This document shows positions 1 through 8,629 of a stretch of DNA of 64,000 nucleotides, in pieces. This stretch comes from Halobaculum sp. MBLA0147. GTDB lineage: Archaea; Halobacteriota; Halobacteria; Halobacteriales; Haloferacaceae. Numbering within the stretch: the stretch's first letter is position 1; the number at the start of each line of letters is the position of its first letter. The DNA lies in contig NZ_JBGKAD010000001.1 in NCBI RefSeq assembly GCF_041361345.1, positions 1,240,001-1,304,000 on the forward strand, written 5' to 3'. Under the pieces are notes generated by a model. The model had not been told where the DNA came from. It saw nothing but the letters and a program-made list of their open reading frames with translations, and did no database searches. The position numbers were made by a program, and so were the translations under genes.

Positions 1-699
1 CGACCCGCCGCCCGTCTCGTCGAGCGCACGACCGCTGATGAGCTGGGACTGACTGACGCCGGCGACGCCGGTGCCGTTGTCCGTCTCCGCGCCCGCGATC
101 CCGGCGACGTGCGTACCGTGGTACTCGTCGGTCGCGTCCGGCGCCGGGTCGGCGTCGTTGTCCGCGAAGTCCTCGCCGGGGTCGCTGCCGAAGTTACCGT
201 CGAGGTCCGGGTGGCTGTACTGTACCCCCGTGTCGATGACGGCCAGCGTCACGTCCGAGGAACCGAACGTCGTGTCCCACGCCGCACGAGCGTTGATCAG
301 GTCCAGCGAGGACTGGTTCGGCTCGTCCGGATCGTTCACCGTCGCCAACGTCTCGAAGGTGGCGTTCCGCTCGGCGTACTTGACGTGCTCGCGCTTCGTC
401 ACGTTGTCGATGAAGTTCTCTTTGGCCACGTCCGCCGCCTGGCTCGGGAACTTCACGGCCGCGTACCGCAGCGACTCGTTCGAGTGGACGACCTCGGCGT
501 TGCCCGGCACCGCCGCCTCGACCTCCTTCTCGAGTGCGTCCGCCGCCGCAGAGACGCCGACCACGATCTCGTCCTTCTTCGGCCCCGGTTTCCGGCCGGG
601 TGTCGCCGACACCACTCCGCTCGCGGCGGCTGCCCCCGCAGCCGCACCGGTCGTCTTCAGGAATCCACGCCGCAACATGCCCCTGTCGTTCTCTGACAT
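1..699 (-). CDS. Halolysin-like subtilisin-family (S8) protease, N-terminal part
   Basis: Partial gene that runs off the left edge; 233 codons are visible. It starts with a twin-arginine signal (RRGFLK at residues 10-15, then an Ala-rich stretch), so the protein should be exported folded by Tat. Residues about 40-115 look like an inhibitor-type propeptide. The peptidase domain begins near residue 130, with catalytic Asp156 in AVIDTGVQYSHPDL and catalytic His197 in HGTHVAGIAG; the Ser part lies outside the window. This order matches haloarchaeal halolysins, which are secreted serine proteases. The ATG at 699 is favoured because the Tat motif follows it directly. Confidence 0.93.
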   Translation of the reverse strand, partial: MSENDRGMLRRGFLKTTGAAAGAAAASGVVSATPGRKPGPKKDEIVVGVSAAADALEKEVEAAVPGNAEVVHSNESLRYAAVKFPSQAADVAKENFIDNVTKREHVKYAERNATFETLATVNDPDEPNQSSLDLINARAAWDTTFGSSDVTLAVIDTGVQYSHPDLDGNFGSDPGEDFADNDADPAPDATDEYHGTHVAGIAGAETDNGTGVAGVSQSQLISGRALDETGGGS

Positions 700-885
700 A
701 CTACACACTCCCAGTTCCGAAGCTGGCACTTGATACTTACGAATTACGTGTGAGGATAAGACAGTGCAGTGTAGAAGTACCCTCGCACTGGGTGTATTCC
801 GATCGTATTCACACCCCGTCGAACAAACGTGCGAGAGAGTCTCAGACGCGTGTTGCGGAAACACCCGAGTAAGTTCCAAGCAGTT

Positions 886-913
886 ACGATCATAAATCGT
901 TAGAATTATATAC
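886..913. promoter_or_regulatory. AT-rich inverted repeat plus TATA-like element
   Basis: The gap between the divergent halolysin and NYN genes (700-988) holds no convincing gene. In it, ACGAT-cataa-ATCGT (886-900) is a 5-bp inverted repeat, followed by an AT-rich TATA-like stretch (906-913). It is too far from either start (about 75 bases from 989, about 190 from 699) to be the usual leaderless promoter of either. It may serve a longer-leader transcript or an unannotated RNA. Confidence 0.35.
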
Positions 914-988
914 TACTTGATTGCGATTCGAGCGGGCCGGCCGTCGGCGACAGCGAGCCCTTTTCACCGCCGGTCGGTCACCAAGTGT

Positions 989-1666
989 ATGGAGTGGCTG
1001 CGGCGGTTGTTCGGGAGCGGTGACCGAGACTCCTCGACGGAGGACGGCGGGAGAGCCGCCGGTGACGACGACACCGAGCGGACTGTCGGCGACGACGGCG
1101 ACTCACTCTCGGCGGACGACCCCTACACGTCGGCGGACCCGGAAGCGAAAGTCGAGAGCGACGGCGGCGCGGGGACGACCGAGTCGGTAGTCTCACCGCT
1201 CGACCGTGGCGGGCCACACCCGCCGGGCAGCGTCCCACAGGGAGTCGCACTGTTCGTCGACGGACCGAACGTGTTGCGCGACGAGTTCGACGTGGACCTG
1301 GACGACGTACGCGCGGCGGCGGCGGACGCGGGGCCGCTCGTCGCGACACGGCTGTACCTCGACGAGCACGCGCCACCGGGGCTGATTCAAGCCGCGGAGG
1401 CGCGCGGCTACCGCGTGATCACCACCAGCGGGGACGTGGACGTACGTCTCGCGGTCGACGTGGCCCGGTTCGCCGCCGAGGGGCGCGCCGCGACGATCGC
1501 CGTCGCCTCCCGCGACACGGACTTCAAGCCCGCCGTCGAGGCCGCCAACGAGTACGGACTCGCGACGCTCGCCATCGCACCCGGGAGTCACGGCCGCTCG
1601 GACGCGCTCCGCAACGCCGTCGACCGTGGGATCACACTCGAGGAAGCGACCGACGAGAGCGAGTGA
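989..1666 (+). CDS. NYN (PIN-like) domain protein, putative nuclease
   Basis: 225 residues. The first 70 or so are acidic and probably disordered. The rest is an NYN domain, a PIN-fold family linked to RNA or DNA cleavage: it opens with VALFVDGPNVLR (first metal-binding Asp), has a central DVDVRLAVD stretch, and ends with ASRDTDFKPAVEAANEYG carrying further acidic metal ligands. ATG 989 was chosen over an upstream in-frame start at 917 because TTTTCACC lies about 28 bases before it, fitting a leaderless transcript. It converges on the GAF-domain gene with 4 bases between stop codons. The substrate is unknown. Confidence 0.85.
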   Translation: MEWLRRLFGSGDRDSSTEDGGRAAGDDDTERTVGDDGDSLSADDPYTSADPEAKVESDGGAGTTESVVSPLDRGGPHPPGSVPQGVALFVDGPNVLRDEFDVDLDDVRAAAADAGPLVATRLYLDEHAPPGLIQAAEARGYRVITTSGDVDVRLAVDVARFAAEGRAATIAVASRDTDFKPAVEAANEYGLATLAIAPGSHGRSDALRNAVDRGITLEEATDESE

Positions 1667-1670
1667 CGAC

Positions 1671-2702
1671 TCAGAGCCGACTGTCGCCGCCCGCGAGCGC
1701 GCGTCGGTCACCGCTCGCGGCGACGTGGTCGAGCGCCGTCGAGACGTGTGCCGCCAGCGTCTCCAAGAGGTCCACGTCGTCGTCGCCGTACGCCAGTTCG
1801 GCCTCGGTCGACAGCGAGACGATCAGCGCGCGCCCGCCGGGCGTCGGGACGGGGATCACCAGTGCCGCGTCCGGGTCCGCCGCGCCGAGGCTCACGTCCG
1901 TCTCCGCGTACCGCACCGCCTCCACGTCGTCGTCGGTGTCTACGTCGCGTGCGAGCGCCTCCAACACCCGGAGCTCGTCGTCACCACGGAGCGTGCTGTC
2001 GACGACCGTCACGTCCACCTCGTCGATCCCGTCGCCGGTCGCCGACGCCTCGCCGGCGGGGCCGCCGGTCCCCCCAGCCGAACTCTCGTCACGCTCGCCG
2101 TCGGTCTCCGCCGGTGCGCCGTCCGTCTCGGGGGACACCTCGTCCGCCACGGACGACACACCGGTCGCTCCGTCGTCGACGAGGACGAACGCCGCGCCGT
2201 CACCGGCCACGAGGTACTCGACGGCCTCGACACACAACGCACTCACCTCGTCGACGGTCGCGGAGTTGTTGAGCGCCTTCCCGTACTGGTTCAGCGCCGA
2301 CACGCGCCGCGCGAACGACTCCACCTCCTCGCGTCGCGCTCGCCCACGAGCGTCGTACAGGCCGACCAGCAGGCCCGCGAGCACCCCGCCGGTGGCACCG
2401 TCGACGGCCAGCGCGCCGACGGCCGGCACCGCTCGACCGATCGCCGCCAGGACGACGACCGCACCGACGGTGACGCCACCACCGAGTGTCCACGCGAGGA
2501 TTCGGTCGGCGTCGCCGGCCGGCGCGCCGTTGCGTAACAGCCACGCGCCGCCGTAGACGACCGCTCCGGCGACCGCGAGCATCGGTCCCGAACGGACCAG
2601 TGTCGCAGTCGTCACTCCCCCGTCGAACGCCGTCGCCTGGACGGCCGCCAACGCCACCCCGACACAGAGTAACGCCCCGGCCGCGAGAGACTCCCGTCGC
2701 AT
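1671..2702 (-). CDS. Membrane protein with GAF-like sensor domain
   Basis: 343 residues. The N-terminal about 140 residues hold several hydrophobic helices (first LAAGALLCVGVALAAVQATAF, then two or three more), so it sits in the membrane. After a charged linker (ARGRARREEVESFARRVSALNQYGKALNN) comes a GAF-like domain to the C-terminus, interrupted by a low-complexity acidic and Gly/Ser insert around residues 185-225. No kinase or DNA-binding output domain follows. It resembles haloarchaeal single-protein membrane GAF sensors of unknown ligand. Confidence 0.7.
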   Translation of the reverse strand: MRRESLAAGALLCVGVALAAVQATAFDGGVTTATLVRSGPMLAVAGAVVYGGAWLLRNGAPAGDADRILAWTLGGGVTVGAVVVLAAIGRAVPAVGALAVDGATGGVLAGLLVGLYDARGRARREEVESFARRVSALNQYGKALNNSATVDEVSALCVEAVEYLVAGDGAAFVLVDDGATGVSSVADEVSPETDGAPAETDGERDESSAGGTGGPAGEASATGDGIDEVDVTVVDSTLRGDDELRVLEALARDVDTDDDVEAVRYAETDVSLGAADPDAALVIPVPTPGGRALIVSLSTEAELAYGDDDVDLLETLAAHVSTALDHVAASGDRRALAGGDSRL

Positions 2703-2855
2703 CCGTTACCCCGTGTGGGTCGTGTCGGGTGGTAAATGTTCGTGCGCTCGCCGACGCCCGGACTGTGATACCACGTCGTCTGTTCGTCGAGCGAGCGTAA
2801 CGGCTTCGACAGTACGGGAATCCACCGCGAGGAACGAGTCGGTCTGGTCGGTCTG

Positions 2856-2930
2856 CCGTCAGGTAGGTCACTCGTCGTCCGTCGGTCGGCCGTCAGGTAG
2901 GTCACTCGTCGTCCGTCGGTCGGCCGTCAG
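2856..2930. repeat. 34-bp tandem repeat, about 2.2 copies
   Basis: A 34-bp unit starting CCGTCAGGTAGGTCACTCG begins at 2856 and 2890, with a partial third copy at 2924, immediately downstream of the dephospho-CoA kinase stop (2948-2950, minus strand). The unit contains GTCACTCGTC..GTCCGTC, close to the sequence around that gene's own stop, so it looks like a duplicated gene end. The GAF gene and its promoter lie on the other side. Confidence 0.9.
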
Positions 2931-2947
2931 TTACCGGTTGTCGCCAG

Positions 2948-3526
2948 TCACTCGTCCGTCAGGAGTGCCAGCGCCGTCTCCGTGTCGCCGTCCATCCGCC
3001 CGAGCAGATCGCGTGCCCGGTCGCGTGCCTCGTCGGTCGCGACGAGCACCATCCCCTCGCCGGGCTGGCCGTACACCACGCTCGCACCGTCGGGTGCGAC
3101 GACCAGTGCCGGGAGTGTCGCCAAGTCCTCCTCGCCCTCGACGTGCAACACCGTCGACGCCGTCCCCGCGACCGCGTCGCGCACGGCCACGAGGAGTTCG
3201 CGTGTCAGCGTCCCGGCCGGGTTTGTCACCGGCACACGAGCCGTCTCGTCGGAGAGGGCCGCCGCCGTCGCCTCGCTCACGGCCTCCCGTTCCGTCTTCC
3301 CGTCGACGAGCGCGAGGTGTGGCGTGTGACCCGCACGGCGGAGGTGGGCCGTCACCACGTCCCCGACCGCGAGGATCGGCTCGGCGGCGTCCGCCAGCAA
3401 CGCGTCCGCGTCCGTGTACACCGGGCCCAACGGCTCTTTGAACGCCGCGCGCAACGACTGCGGGAGTCGCAACAGTGGATCGTCCGGAGTGGTCCCGTCA
3501 CCGCCGCGGCCGCCGTCCGTCGTCAT
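2948..3526 (-). CDS. GTP-dependent dephospho-CoA kinase (DUF359 family)
   Basis: 192 residues, the usual length of the archaeal DUF359 family shown to be the GTP-dependent dephospho-CoA kinase of CoA biosynthesis. Family features visible: GDVVTAHL near residue 55, the LVDGKTER segment near 75, VTNPAGTL near 100, VEGEEDLATLPA near 130 and YGQPGEGMV near 153. It overlaps the upstream spt4 gene by 4 bases (ATGA), so the two are translationally linked in the rpo7-spt4-kinase cluster. Confidence 0.92.
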   Translation of the reverse strand: MTTDGGRGGDGTTPDDPLLRLPQSLRAAFKEPLGPVYTDADALLADAAEPILAVGDVVTAHLRRAGHTPHLALVDGKTEREAVSEATAAALSDETARVPVTNPAGTLTRELLVAVRDAVAGTASTVLHVEGEEDLATLPALVVAPDGASVVYGQPGEGMVLVATDEARDRARDLLGRMDGDTETALALLTDE

Positions 3527-3720
3527 CGGACCTTCAGCGCGTAGCTGCCCGGACTGTCGACGTTCATCTCCTCGCCGATCTCGGACTCCTCCGGGTGGGG
3601 GACGATCACGTACCCCGCCCAGTCTTCCGTCAGCGACGAGGAGCCGCAGTTGTCACACGTCTGGCTGTCGGGGTCGTTGACGTAGTGACACTCGCGACAG
3701 GCGAGACGATCCTCCGCCAT
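3523..3720 (-). CDS. spt4: Transcription elongation factor Spt4 (RNA polymerase subunit E'')
   Basis: 65 residues. Four cysteines in two CxxC pairs (CRECHYV and CDNCGSS) form the zinc ribbon of archaeal Spt4, which partners Spt5 (NusG-like) in processive transcription. The ending SPGSYALKVR is typical of the family. The start overlaps the last base of rpo7 (3720) and the stop overlaps the start of the dephospho-CoA kinase, so these three genes form one tightly packed operon. Confidence 0.96.
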   Translation of the reverse strand: MAEDRLACRECHYVNDPDSQTCDNCGSSSLTEDWAGYVIVPHPEESEIGEEMNVDSPGSYALKVR

Positions 3721-4301
3721 CAGGCGTCACCTGCCGCCGCTTCCTCGTTCTCGCGTCGCCGCCGGTCGGACTCCAGCCACTCGTGTTTGCCCAACCCCGG
3801 CTGCTTCGCGGTCAACCCGATCTTCGAGTCGCGTGGGTTGCGCTCGTCGATGCTCTTCGTGACGATCCGGACGCGCACGTCGTCGCCGACGCCCAGCGTC
3901 TGGTTCGACTCCGTCGAGGCCAGCTGCTGGTTCTCCCCGTCGTACGCGAGGTACTCGTCGGAGATCTGCGAGACGTGCAACAGCCCGTCGACGGGACCGA
4001 TCCCGACGAACGCGCCGAACTCGACGACCTCGACCACGCTGCCGTCGACGACCTCCTGCATCTCCGGGTCGAACGTCAGCGCGTCGAACTCCGCCTCGTA
4101 GTAGACGCCCGGCCGACTCGGGAGCACCGACCCCTCGCCGATGTCGTGGACCTCGACGACGCTGACGACGCTGCCGGCGTCCTCGTCGAGACGGCCCTCG
4201 AGTTTGTCCTGCAGTAGCTCCTTCACTCGCTGTGGAGTCACGTCCGCCAGGTGTGCCGGCGGCACCTCCACCGTGTCCTTGAGTCGTACCCGTTTGTACA
4301 T
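3720..4301 (-). CDS. rpo7: DNA-directed RNA polymerase subunit Rpo7 (RpoE')
   Basis: 193 residues. The N-terminal half (MYKRVRLKDTVEVPPAHL onwards) is the tip/RNP domain that docks on core polymerase. Residues about 80-165 form an S1 RNA-binding domain (VVDGSVVEVVEFGAFVGIGPVDGLLHVSQIS). The C-terminus adds a charged tail. Rpo7 pairs with Rpo4 as the polymerase stalk, aiding open-complex formation and RNA binding. It is the first gene of the compact rpo7-spt4-kinase run; the PIN and eif2g genes lie upstream on the same strand after a 144-base gap. Confidence 0.96.
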   Translation of the reverse strand: MYKRVRLKDTVEVPPAHLADVTPQRVKELLQDKLEGRLDEDAGSVVSVVEVHDIGEGSVLPSRPGVYYEAEFDALTFDPEMQEVVDGSVVEVVEFGAFVGIGPVDGLLHVSQISDEYLAYDGENQQLASTESNQTLGVGDDVRVRIVTKSIDERNPRDSKIGLTAKQPGLGKHEWLESDRRRRENEEAAAGDA

Positions 4302-4445
4302 TGTCGTGTTGTGTGGTGGGCCCGGAGGCCCGTCGTGTGGGCGTCGGCCGCCGCGACCGCCCGCCCGCGTCGTGGGCCCTCTGGCCCGCTCGTTTGCTCG
4401 CGATCCGTCTCGTCTCCGCCGGGCCGCCCGTCCCGGCGACCGCCA

Positions 4446-4940
4446 CTACGGCTCTGTTACGGCCAGTGTGTTCGCCCCCCTTATACCGATTACGCGAACG
4501 CCCCGCGAGAGGACGCGGTCGCGCAGGGGGCCGTCGTTCGTCACCACGTAGCCGTCGAACGCCGCCCGCTCCGTCTCCGTCGGTGTGTCGTCTGGCTCCG
4601 TCGACACGTTGTCCGCGTCCGTCGACACGTCGTTCGCAGACGGAGACGGACGAGGCGTCGGGGTCGGCGGGACACCGTTCGTCGCCAGTTCGACGACGGC
4701 GTCGTCGGCGTAGTCGGCGGCCGTCTCGACGACGCGACACCGCTCGACCAGGTCGCGGCCGACCGACGCCGCGCGTCCCTCCTCGCCGCCGCCCGTCGCC
4801 AGGTCGTCTAGTTCCGCGACGACCGACGCCGGCACCACCGGGTCGGTCGGGTCGACGAGGCGGTCGAGTTCCTCGAACACGCGGACGCCCATCTCGACCG
4901 GCATCATCAGGGCGTTGGTGTCGAGGACGACCGTCGTCAC
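4446..4940 (-). CDS. PIN-domain protein (FCF1-like)
   Basis: 164 residues. It starts with VVLDTNALMMPVE (first PIN Asp), has VVPASVVAELDDLA (conserved Glu) and a C-terminal VVTNDGPLRDRV segment (acidic pair), as in FCF1-type PIN nucleases. A low-complexity Pro/Thr/Asp insert (about residues 88-125) is unusual for the family. It starts 7 bases after the eif2g stop. This eif2g-PIN-rpo7 order is common in archaea and suggests a role in RNA processing or ribosome biogenesis; the substrate is inferred only. Confidence 0.85.
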   Translation of the reverse strand: MTTVVLDTNALMMPVEMGVRVFEELDRLVDPTDPVVPASVVAELDDLATGGGEEGRAASVGRDLVERCRVVETAADYADDAVVELATNGVPPTPTPRPSPSANDVSTDADNVSTEPDDTPTETERAAFDGYVVTNDGPLRDRVLSRGVRVIGIRGANTLAVTEP

Positions 4941-4947
4941 GACCCGG

Positions 4948-6174
4948 TCACTCCGAGAGCGTGCCGACGCCGATCAGCCGCCAGCGGGCGCCCATCCGGC
5001 GGTTGATCGCCACCTTCGCGCCCGTCTCCGCACAGACCGGGCGTTTGAGCTGGACCTCACACTCCCCGTCGCGGGCGCTCGTCACCGAGCCGACGGTGGT
5101 GCTCGTCCCGACGGTGAGCATCAGCGGCTCGCCGGTCGAGATCTCGTCGACGGCACCCTCGCCGACGACGCGGTCGAGCAGCTCCACCTCCATCTCGAAG
5201 CTGTCGATCGTCGGCGGGAGCGTCCCCGGCTCGCCGGCGACCTGCCCCGCCAAGGCGTCGCCCTTCGTCAACGACGGGTCCAGTCCCGTCCCGACGCCGA
5301 GCAGTCCACCGGGCCCGACCTCGTCGACCGGGTTCCCGCCGGCCTGCAGCGACCGGACGCTCGTCTCGATGGGTTCGTAGCGGGACTCGCCGCCCTCCTC
5401 GACCTCGCGGCCGGGGCGGATCTCCAACTCGTCGCCCTCCGTCAGCGTCCCCTGCGCGAGCGACCCGCCGATCACGCCGCCCAGCAGGTCCTCCCAGGTC
5501 GTCCCCGGGCGGTTGATGTCGAACGAGCGGGCGGTCAACAGCCGCGGCGGGAGCGTCTCGTCGCGGTCCGGCGTCGGGATCTCGTCTTCCAGCGTCTGGA
5601 TCAACAGGTCCGTGTTGATCTCCTGTTGGGCCGAGATCGGGACGATCGGCGCGTCCTCGGCGATGGTGCCCGCGACGAACTCCTTGATCTGGTCGTAGTT
5701 CTCGCGTGCGCGCTCGGCGTCGACCAGGTCCACCTTGTTCTGGGCGATCACCACGTTGTCGATGCCGATGATGTCCAGCGCCATCAGGTGCTCTTCCGTC
5801 TGTGCCTGCGGGACGTCCTCCGTGGCACTGACGACGAGCACCGCGCCGTCCATGATCGCCGCCCCCGACAGCATCGTCGCCATCAGGGTCTCGTGGCCGG
5901 GCGCGTCCACGAACGAGACGGTACGCAACACCTCCGTCGCCTCGCCGTGTTCGGGGCACTCCTCGGCCACCGTGTAACACTCCGGTTCCTCGCAGGACGG
6001 GCACCGACGCAGCGTCGCGTCGGCGTAGCCGAGCCTGATCGAGATCCCGCGTTTCATCTCCTCGCTGTGCTGGTCCGTCCAGGACCCGGACAGCGCCTGC
6101 ACCAGCGTCGTCTTGCCGTGGTCGACGTGGCCGACGAGTCCGACGTTCACCTCCGGTTGTGTGTTGTCCGTCAT
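4948..6174 (-). CDS. eif2g: Translation initiation factor aIF2 gamma subunit (GTPase)
   Basis: 408 residues. The G1 motif GHVDHGKTT is at residues 15-23, followed by a zinc knuckle region ([21 protein letters not shown], near 60-80), the G3 DAPGHE and the G4 NKVD. Two beta-barrel domains follow. aIF2 gamma carries initiator Met-tRNA to the small subunit with alpha and beta subunits. A TTTTATC element about 55 bases before the ATG suggests a short-leader transcript. It heads the cluster that runs into the PIN gene and onward to rpo7. Confidence 0.97.
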   Translation of the reverse strand: MTDNTQPEVNVGLVGHVDHGKTTLVQALSGSWTDQHSEEMKRGISIRLGYADATLRRCPSCEEPECYTVAEECPEHGEATEVLRTVSFVDAPGHETLMATMLSGAAIMDGAVLVVSATEDVPQAQTEEHLMALDIIGIDNVVIAQNKVDLVDAERARENYDQIKEFVAGTIAEDAPIVPISAQQEINTDLLIQTLEDEIPTPDRDETLPPRLLTARSFDINRPGTTWEDLLGGVIGGSLAQGTLTEGDELEIRPGREVEEGGESRYEPIETSVRSLQAGGNPVDEVGPGGLLGVGTGLDPSLTKGDALAGQVAGEPGTLPPTIDSFEMEVELLDRVVGEGAVDEISTGEPLMLTVGTSTTVGSVTSARDGECEVQLKRPVCAETGAKVAINRRMGARWRLIGVGTLSE

Positions 6175-6437
6175 GAGCCTCTAGAGAGAGTCTTGTTCGA
6201 AGTTCGCGCCGTACGACTGATAAAACTGCTGTTCTCGACCCGACGCCGGCCGGGAGTCGGCCGCCGGCGGGCGATCTCGCGAGACCCGCACACGCGAGCG
6301 GGCACGGGATCGGCTCCGGCGGAGCGTGACGGGATCGTCGGGGAGTCGGCCCGTGTGGACCCTCGACACGCAGCCGGGCGAACGGACGGGCTTTTGACCC
6401 TCCCGCGCCGAGACGGTGGCAACGAGCGTTCACGCCC

Positions 6438-7412
6438 ATGATTTTCGAAGATCTCCCGACGACCCCGACTGCGGAGGAGTTGGTCGACAAGGCCTTCTCC
6501 AGAGCCGCCCGGACCGGCCGCGCGAAGAGCGGCCGCGAGGGGCAAGAGTCGATGCTGCGCACCGCCGGCAACATCCTCTCGGACAACCTGGAGAACGTCG
6601 TCACCGCGTGGCCGGACTTCGCCTACGAGGTGTCGCCGTTCTACTACGAACTCGCGGACGCGCTGGTCGACGTCGACGCCGTCCGCCAGTCGCTCAACGA
6701 GGTGCACTGGGCCGCCGACCAGATCGCGTCGATCCGCGACGAGTACACCTCGAAGCTCCGGAAGACCGACGAGGAGACCGCCCGGAAGCACCGCAAGCAG
6801 GCGTTCGCACGCTTCGCCGACATCGTCGAGGAGGTGGACGCGGACTTGGACCGCCTCGGGACGGCACGCGACGAGCTGAAACTGTTGCCCGACGTGGACC
6901 CCGAGGAGCCGGTGATCGCCGTCGCGGGGTACCCGAACGTCGGGAAGTCGGCGTTCGTCAACGCCGTCACCCGCGCGAGCAACGAGACAGCCTCGTACCC
7001 GTTCACCACGACCGGGATCCAGGTGGGGCACTTCGACCGCGACCACGTCCGCTACCAGTTGATCGACACGCCCGGGCTGCTCGACCGCCCCGCCGACGAA
7101 CGCAACGAGGTGGAACAACAGGCCGTCTCCGCGCTGGCCCACGCCGCCGACGCCGTCCTCTTCCTCGTGGACGCCTCCGGCAACTGTGGCTACCCGCTGG
7201 ACGTGCAACTGGACTTACGTGACGCCGTCGCGGCGACGTTCGACGTGCCCGTCTTGACGATCTGTAACAAGAGCGACCTCTCGACGGACGTGGAGGCGGA
7301 GGCGTACATGAGCGTCACCGCCGACGAGAACGTCGACGACGTGCTCGAACGCGCCGCCGTCGCGGTGGGGTACGAACCGGACCTGCCGTCTCGGGAGGGT
7401 GATCGGGCGTGA
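6438..7412 (+). CDS. nog1: Nog1-family GTPase
   Basis: 324 residues, the archaeal short form of NOG1, a circularly conserved OBG/DRG-class GTPase used in large-subunit ribosome assembly. An N-terminal helical domain (residues 1-155) is followed by the G domain: G1 AGYPNVGKSAF near 163-172, G2 TTTGIQVG, G3 DTPGLLD, G4 NKSD. It is divergent from eif2g, with 263 bases of GC-rich, hairpin-prone sequence between them that shows no further gene. Confidence 0.94.
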   Translation: MIFEDLPTTPTAEELVDKAFSRAARTGRAKSGREGQESMLRTAGNILSDNLENVVTAWPDFAYEVSPFYYELADALVDVDAVRQSLNEVHWAADQIASIRDEYTSKLRKTDEETARKHRKQAFARFADIVEEVDADLDRLGTARDELKLLPDVDPEEPVIAVAGYPNVGKSAFVNAVTRASNETASYPFTTTGIQVGHFDRDHVRYQLIDTPGLLDRPADERNEVEQQAVSALAHAADAVLFLVDASGNCGYPLDVQLDLRDAVAATFDVPVLTICNKSDLSTDVEAEAYMSVTADENVDDVLERAAVAVGYEPDLPSREGDRA

Positions 7413-7418
7413 GACACC

Positions 7419-7440
7419 CTCGCCGAGGCGAGTGCTTAAG
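7419..7440. promoter_or_regulatory. Inverted repeat beside TATA element of the ferritin-like/DtxR operon
   Basis: CTCGCC-GA-GGCGAG (7419-7432) is followed directly by CTTAAG (7435-7440), a good haloarchaeal TATA core. Position predicts transcription start near 7465. An inverted repeat abutting the TATA box of an operon that encodes its own DtxR-type regulator could be the operator for metal-dependent autoregulation. It could also be the 3' hairpin of nog1, whose stop is at 7412. Confidence 0.45.
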
Positions 7441-7521
7441 TCGCCGACACCCCCAGCGTGTACACGTGAGACCGACACGGACAGCCACCGACGGGGGAAC
7501 CGGACGACGGGAGGGGTCACC

Positions 7522-8004
7522 GTGAGTGTCGGTCGTGCGGTGGCGTCCGACCGCCAACTCGCGCGGCTCCTCCAGATCGGCGTCGTGTTGGAGGAGATGG
7601 TGGAGGCCAGCGCCCACCACCACACCCGCCAGCGGGAGGCGCGTCTCGACGCCGAGGTCGTCGACTTACTGGAGGAGGCCGCGGCGGAGTCGGCGACACA
7701 CCGCGAGCGACTGGAGGGGTTGATCGCGGAGTTGGACGCCGAGTCCGTCGCCTACGAGGAGATCGAGACGCTGGTCGAGGCACAGTACGCCGCCGAAGAC
7801 GAGTTCGACGACGTGTTGTACGACCAGCTGTGCAACGAGGAGACGGCGTACAAGTTCTACGACGACCTGCTCGCGGCACTCGCCGACTCCGAGTCGGAGC
7901 TGTCGGTCGACCGCGACCGCGTGGTCGAGACGCTCGAGGAGATCCGCGCCGAGGAGGCAGAGGGTGTCGAGGAGGTCGCAGACATGATGGAGCGACGAGC
8001 ATGA
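7522..8004 (+). CDS. Ferritin-like / rubrerythrin-type domain protein
   Basis: 160 residues from GTG 7522. Helical protein with metal-ligand style residues spread over four helices: EEMVEASAHHH near 20, ESATHRERLEG near 60, YEEIETLVEAQ near 80 and NEETAYKFYDDLL near 110, as in ferritin-like di-iron proteins. It overlaps the DtxR-family gene by 4 bases (ATGA at 8001-8004), a pairing typical in haloarchaea and suggesting iron or manganese homeostasis or oxidative protection. A longer in-frame ORF exists upstream (7399), but the promoter position excludes it. Confidence 0.75.
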   Translation: MSVGRAVASDRQLARLLQIGVVLEEMVEASAHHHTRQREARLDAEVVDLLEEAAAESATHRERLEGLIAELDAESVAYEEIETLVEAQYAAEDEFDDVLYDQLCNEETAYKFYDDLLAALADSESELSVDRDRVVETLEEIRAEEAEGVEEVADMMERRA

Positions 8005-8432
8005 ACACCGCCGACCAGTACCTCAAAGCCATCTACCTGATCCAGGAAGTAGAGGACGGCCCCGCCTCCACCGGCGACGTGGCCGACGCACTCGACGTGA
8101 GCCCCGCCAGCGCCAACGAGATGATCGGCAAGTTGGAGGCCCAGGGGCTCGCGGACCACGAGAAGTACAAGGGTGTCGACCTCACCGACGACGGGATCGT
8201 TCGTGCCCGCGACGCCCTCGCGAACTACTGTATCATCGAGCGCTTCCTCGCGAACGTCCTCGACGTCGAGGAGTTCCGCGTCGAGGCCCGCTCGCTGGAG
8301 GCGGTGATCGACGACACCGTCGCCGAACGACTCGACCGCCTCGTCGACCGCTCCGAGGAGTGTCCCGACTGCTTCGACGCCGACACCGACGCCTGCGCCC
8401 TGCTGGAGTTGGACGAGGTCGGTGCCGACTGA
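8001..8432 (+). CDS. sirR: DtxR/MntR-family metal-dependent transcription regulator (SirR-like)
   Basis: 143 residues. An N-terminal winged helix (NTADQYLKAIYLIQEVEDGPASTGDVADALDVSPASANEMIGKLEAQGL) is followed by the metal-binding dimerisation helix region (ARDALANYCIIERFLANVLDVEEF). The C-terminus holds Cys residues (CPDCFDADTDACALLE). There is no SH3-like third domain, as in MntR/SirR. It is translationally coupled to the ferritin-like gene and probably represses metal uptake or storage genes, perhaps its own operon. Confidence 0.88.
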   Translation: MNTADQYLKAIYLIQEVEDGPASTGDVADALDVSPASANEMIGKLEAQGLADHEKYKGVDLTDDGIVRARDALANYCIIERFLANVLDVEEFRVEARSLEAVIDDTVAERLDRLVDRSEECPDCFDADTDACALLELDEVGAD

Positions 8433-8497
8433 GGGCAGGGTCGGGGCGGTAGTGAACAATAGACTCTTGTGCGACGGCCAGATAGGTTGCCCTGCAC

Positions 8498-8570
8498 AGC
8501 TCTGTGGTGTAGCGGCCAATCATACGGGCCTTTGGAGCCCGTGACGGCGGTTCGAATCCGCCCAGAGCTA
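8498..8570 (+). tRNA. tRNA-Gln (anticodon TTG)
   Basis: 73-nt cloverleaf. Acceptor AGCTCTG (8498-8504) pairs with CAGAGCT (8563-8569) and A8570 is the discriminator. The anticodon stem CGGGC/GCCCG encloses the loop CTTTGGA with anticodon TTG, reading CAA. The T arm is GGCGG-TTCGAAT-CCGCC. CCA is not encoded. No intron is present. Confidence 0.95.
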
Positions 8571-8574
8571 CTAA

Positions 8575-8604
8575 TTCTATCCCAGACCGGATAGAAACGC
8601 CTTT
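8575..8604 (+). terminator. Hairpin plus T-run after tRNA-Gln
   Basis: TTCTATCC (8575-8582) pairs perfectly with GGATAGAA (8589-8596) around the 6-nt loop CAGACC, followed by CGCCTTTT. It starts 4 bases after the tRNA. It resembles a terminator for the tRNA transcript; the T-run also overlaps the TATA-like element of the small gene at 8630. Confidence 0.55.
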
Positions 8605-8629
8605 TACTACCGGTGTACGATGCATTCGT

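Noticed and set aside
71-733. Long plus-strand ORFs over the halolysin
   Set aside because: They are high-GC shadows; the minus strand encodes a clear subtilase with Tat signal and catalytic Asp and His.
2856-2930. Possible CRISPR-like repeats
   Set aside because: The units abut with no unique spacers between them, here and in all other tandem arrays in the window; they are minisatellites.
6181-6369. Minus-strand 62-residue ORF before nog1
   Set aside because: Arg/Ser-rich shadow sequence in a hairpin-rich GC gap; no promoter or family match.
8498-8604. tRNA-Gln as an integration (att) site
   Set aside because: No second copy of the tRNA 3' end and no integrase were seen in the window.
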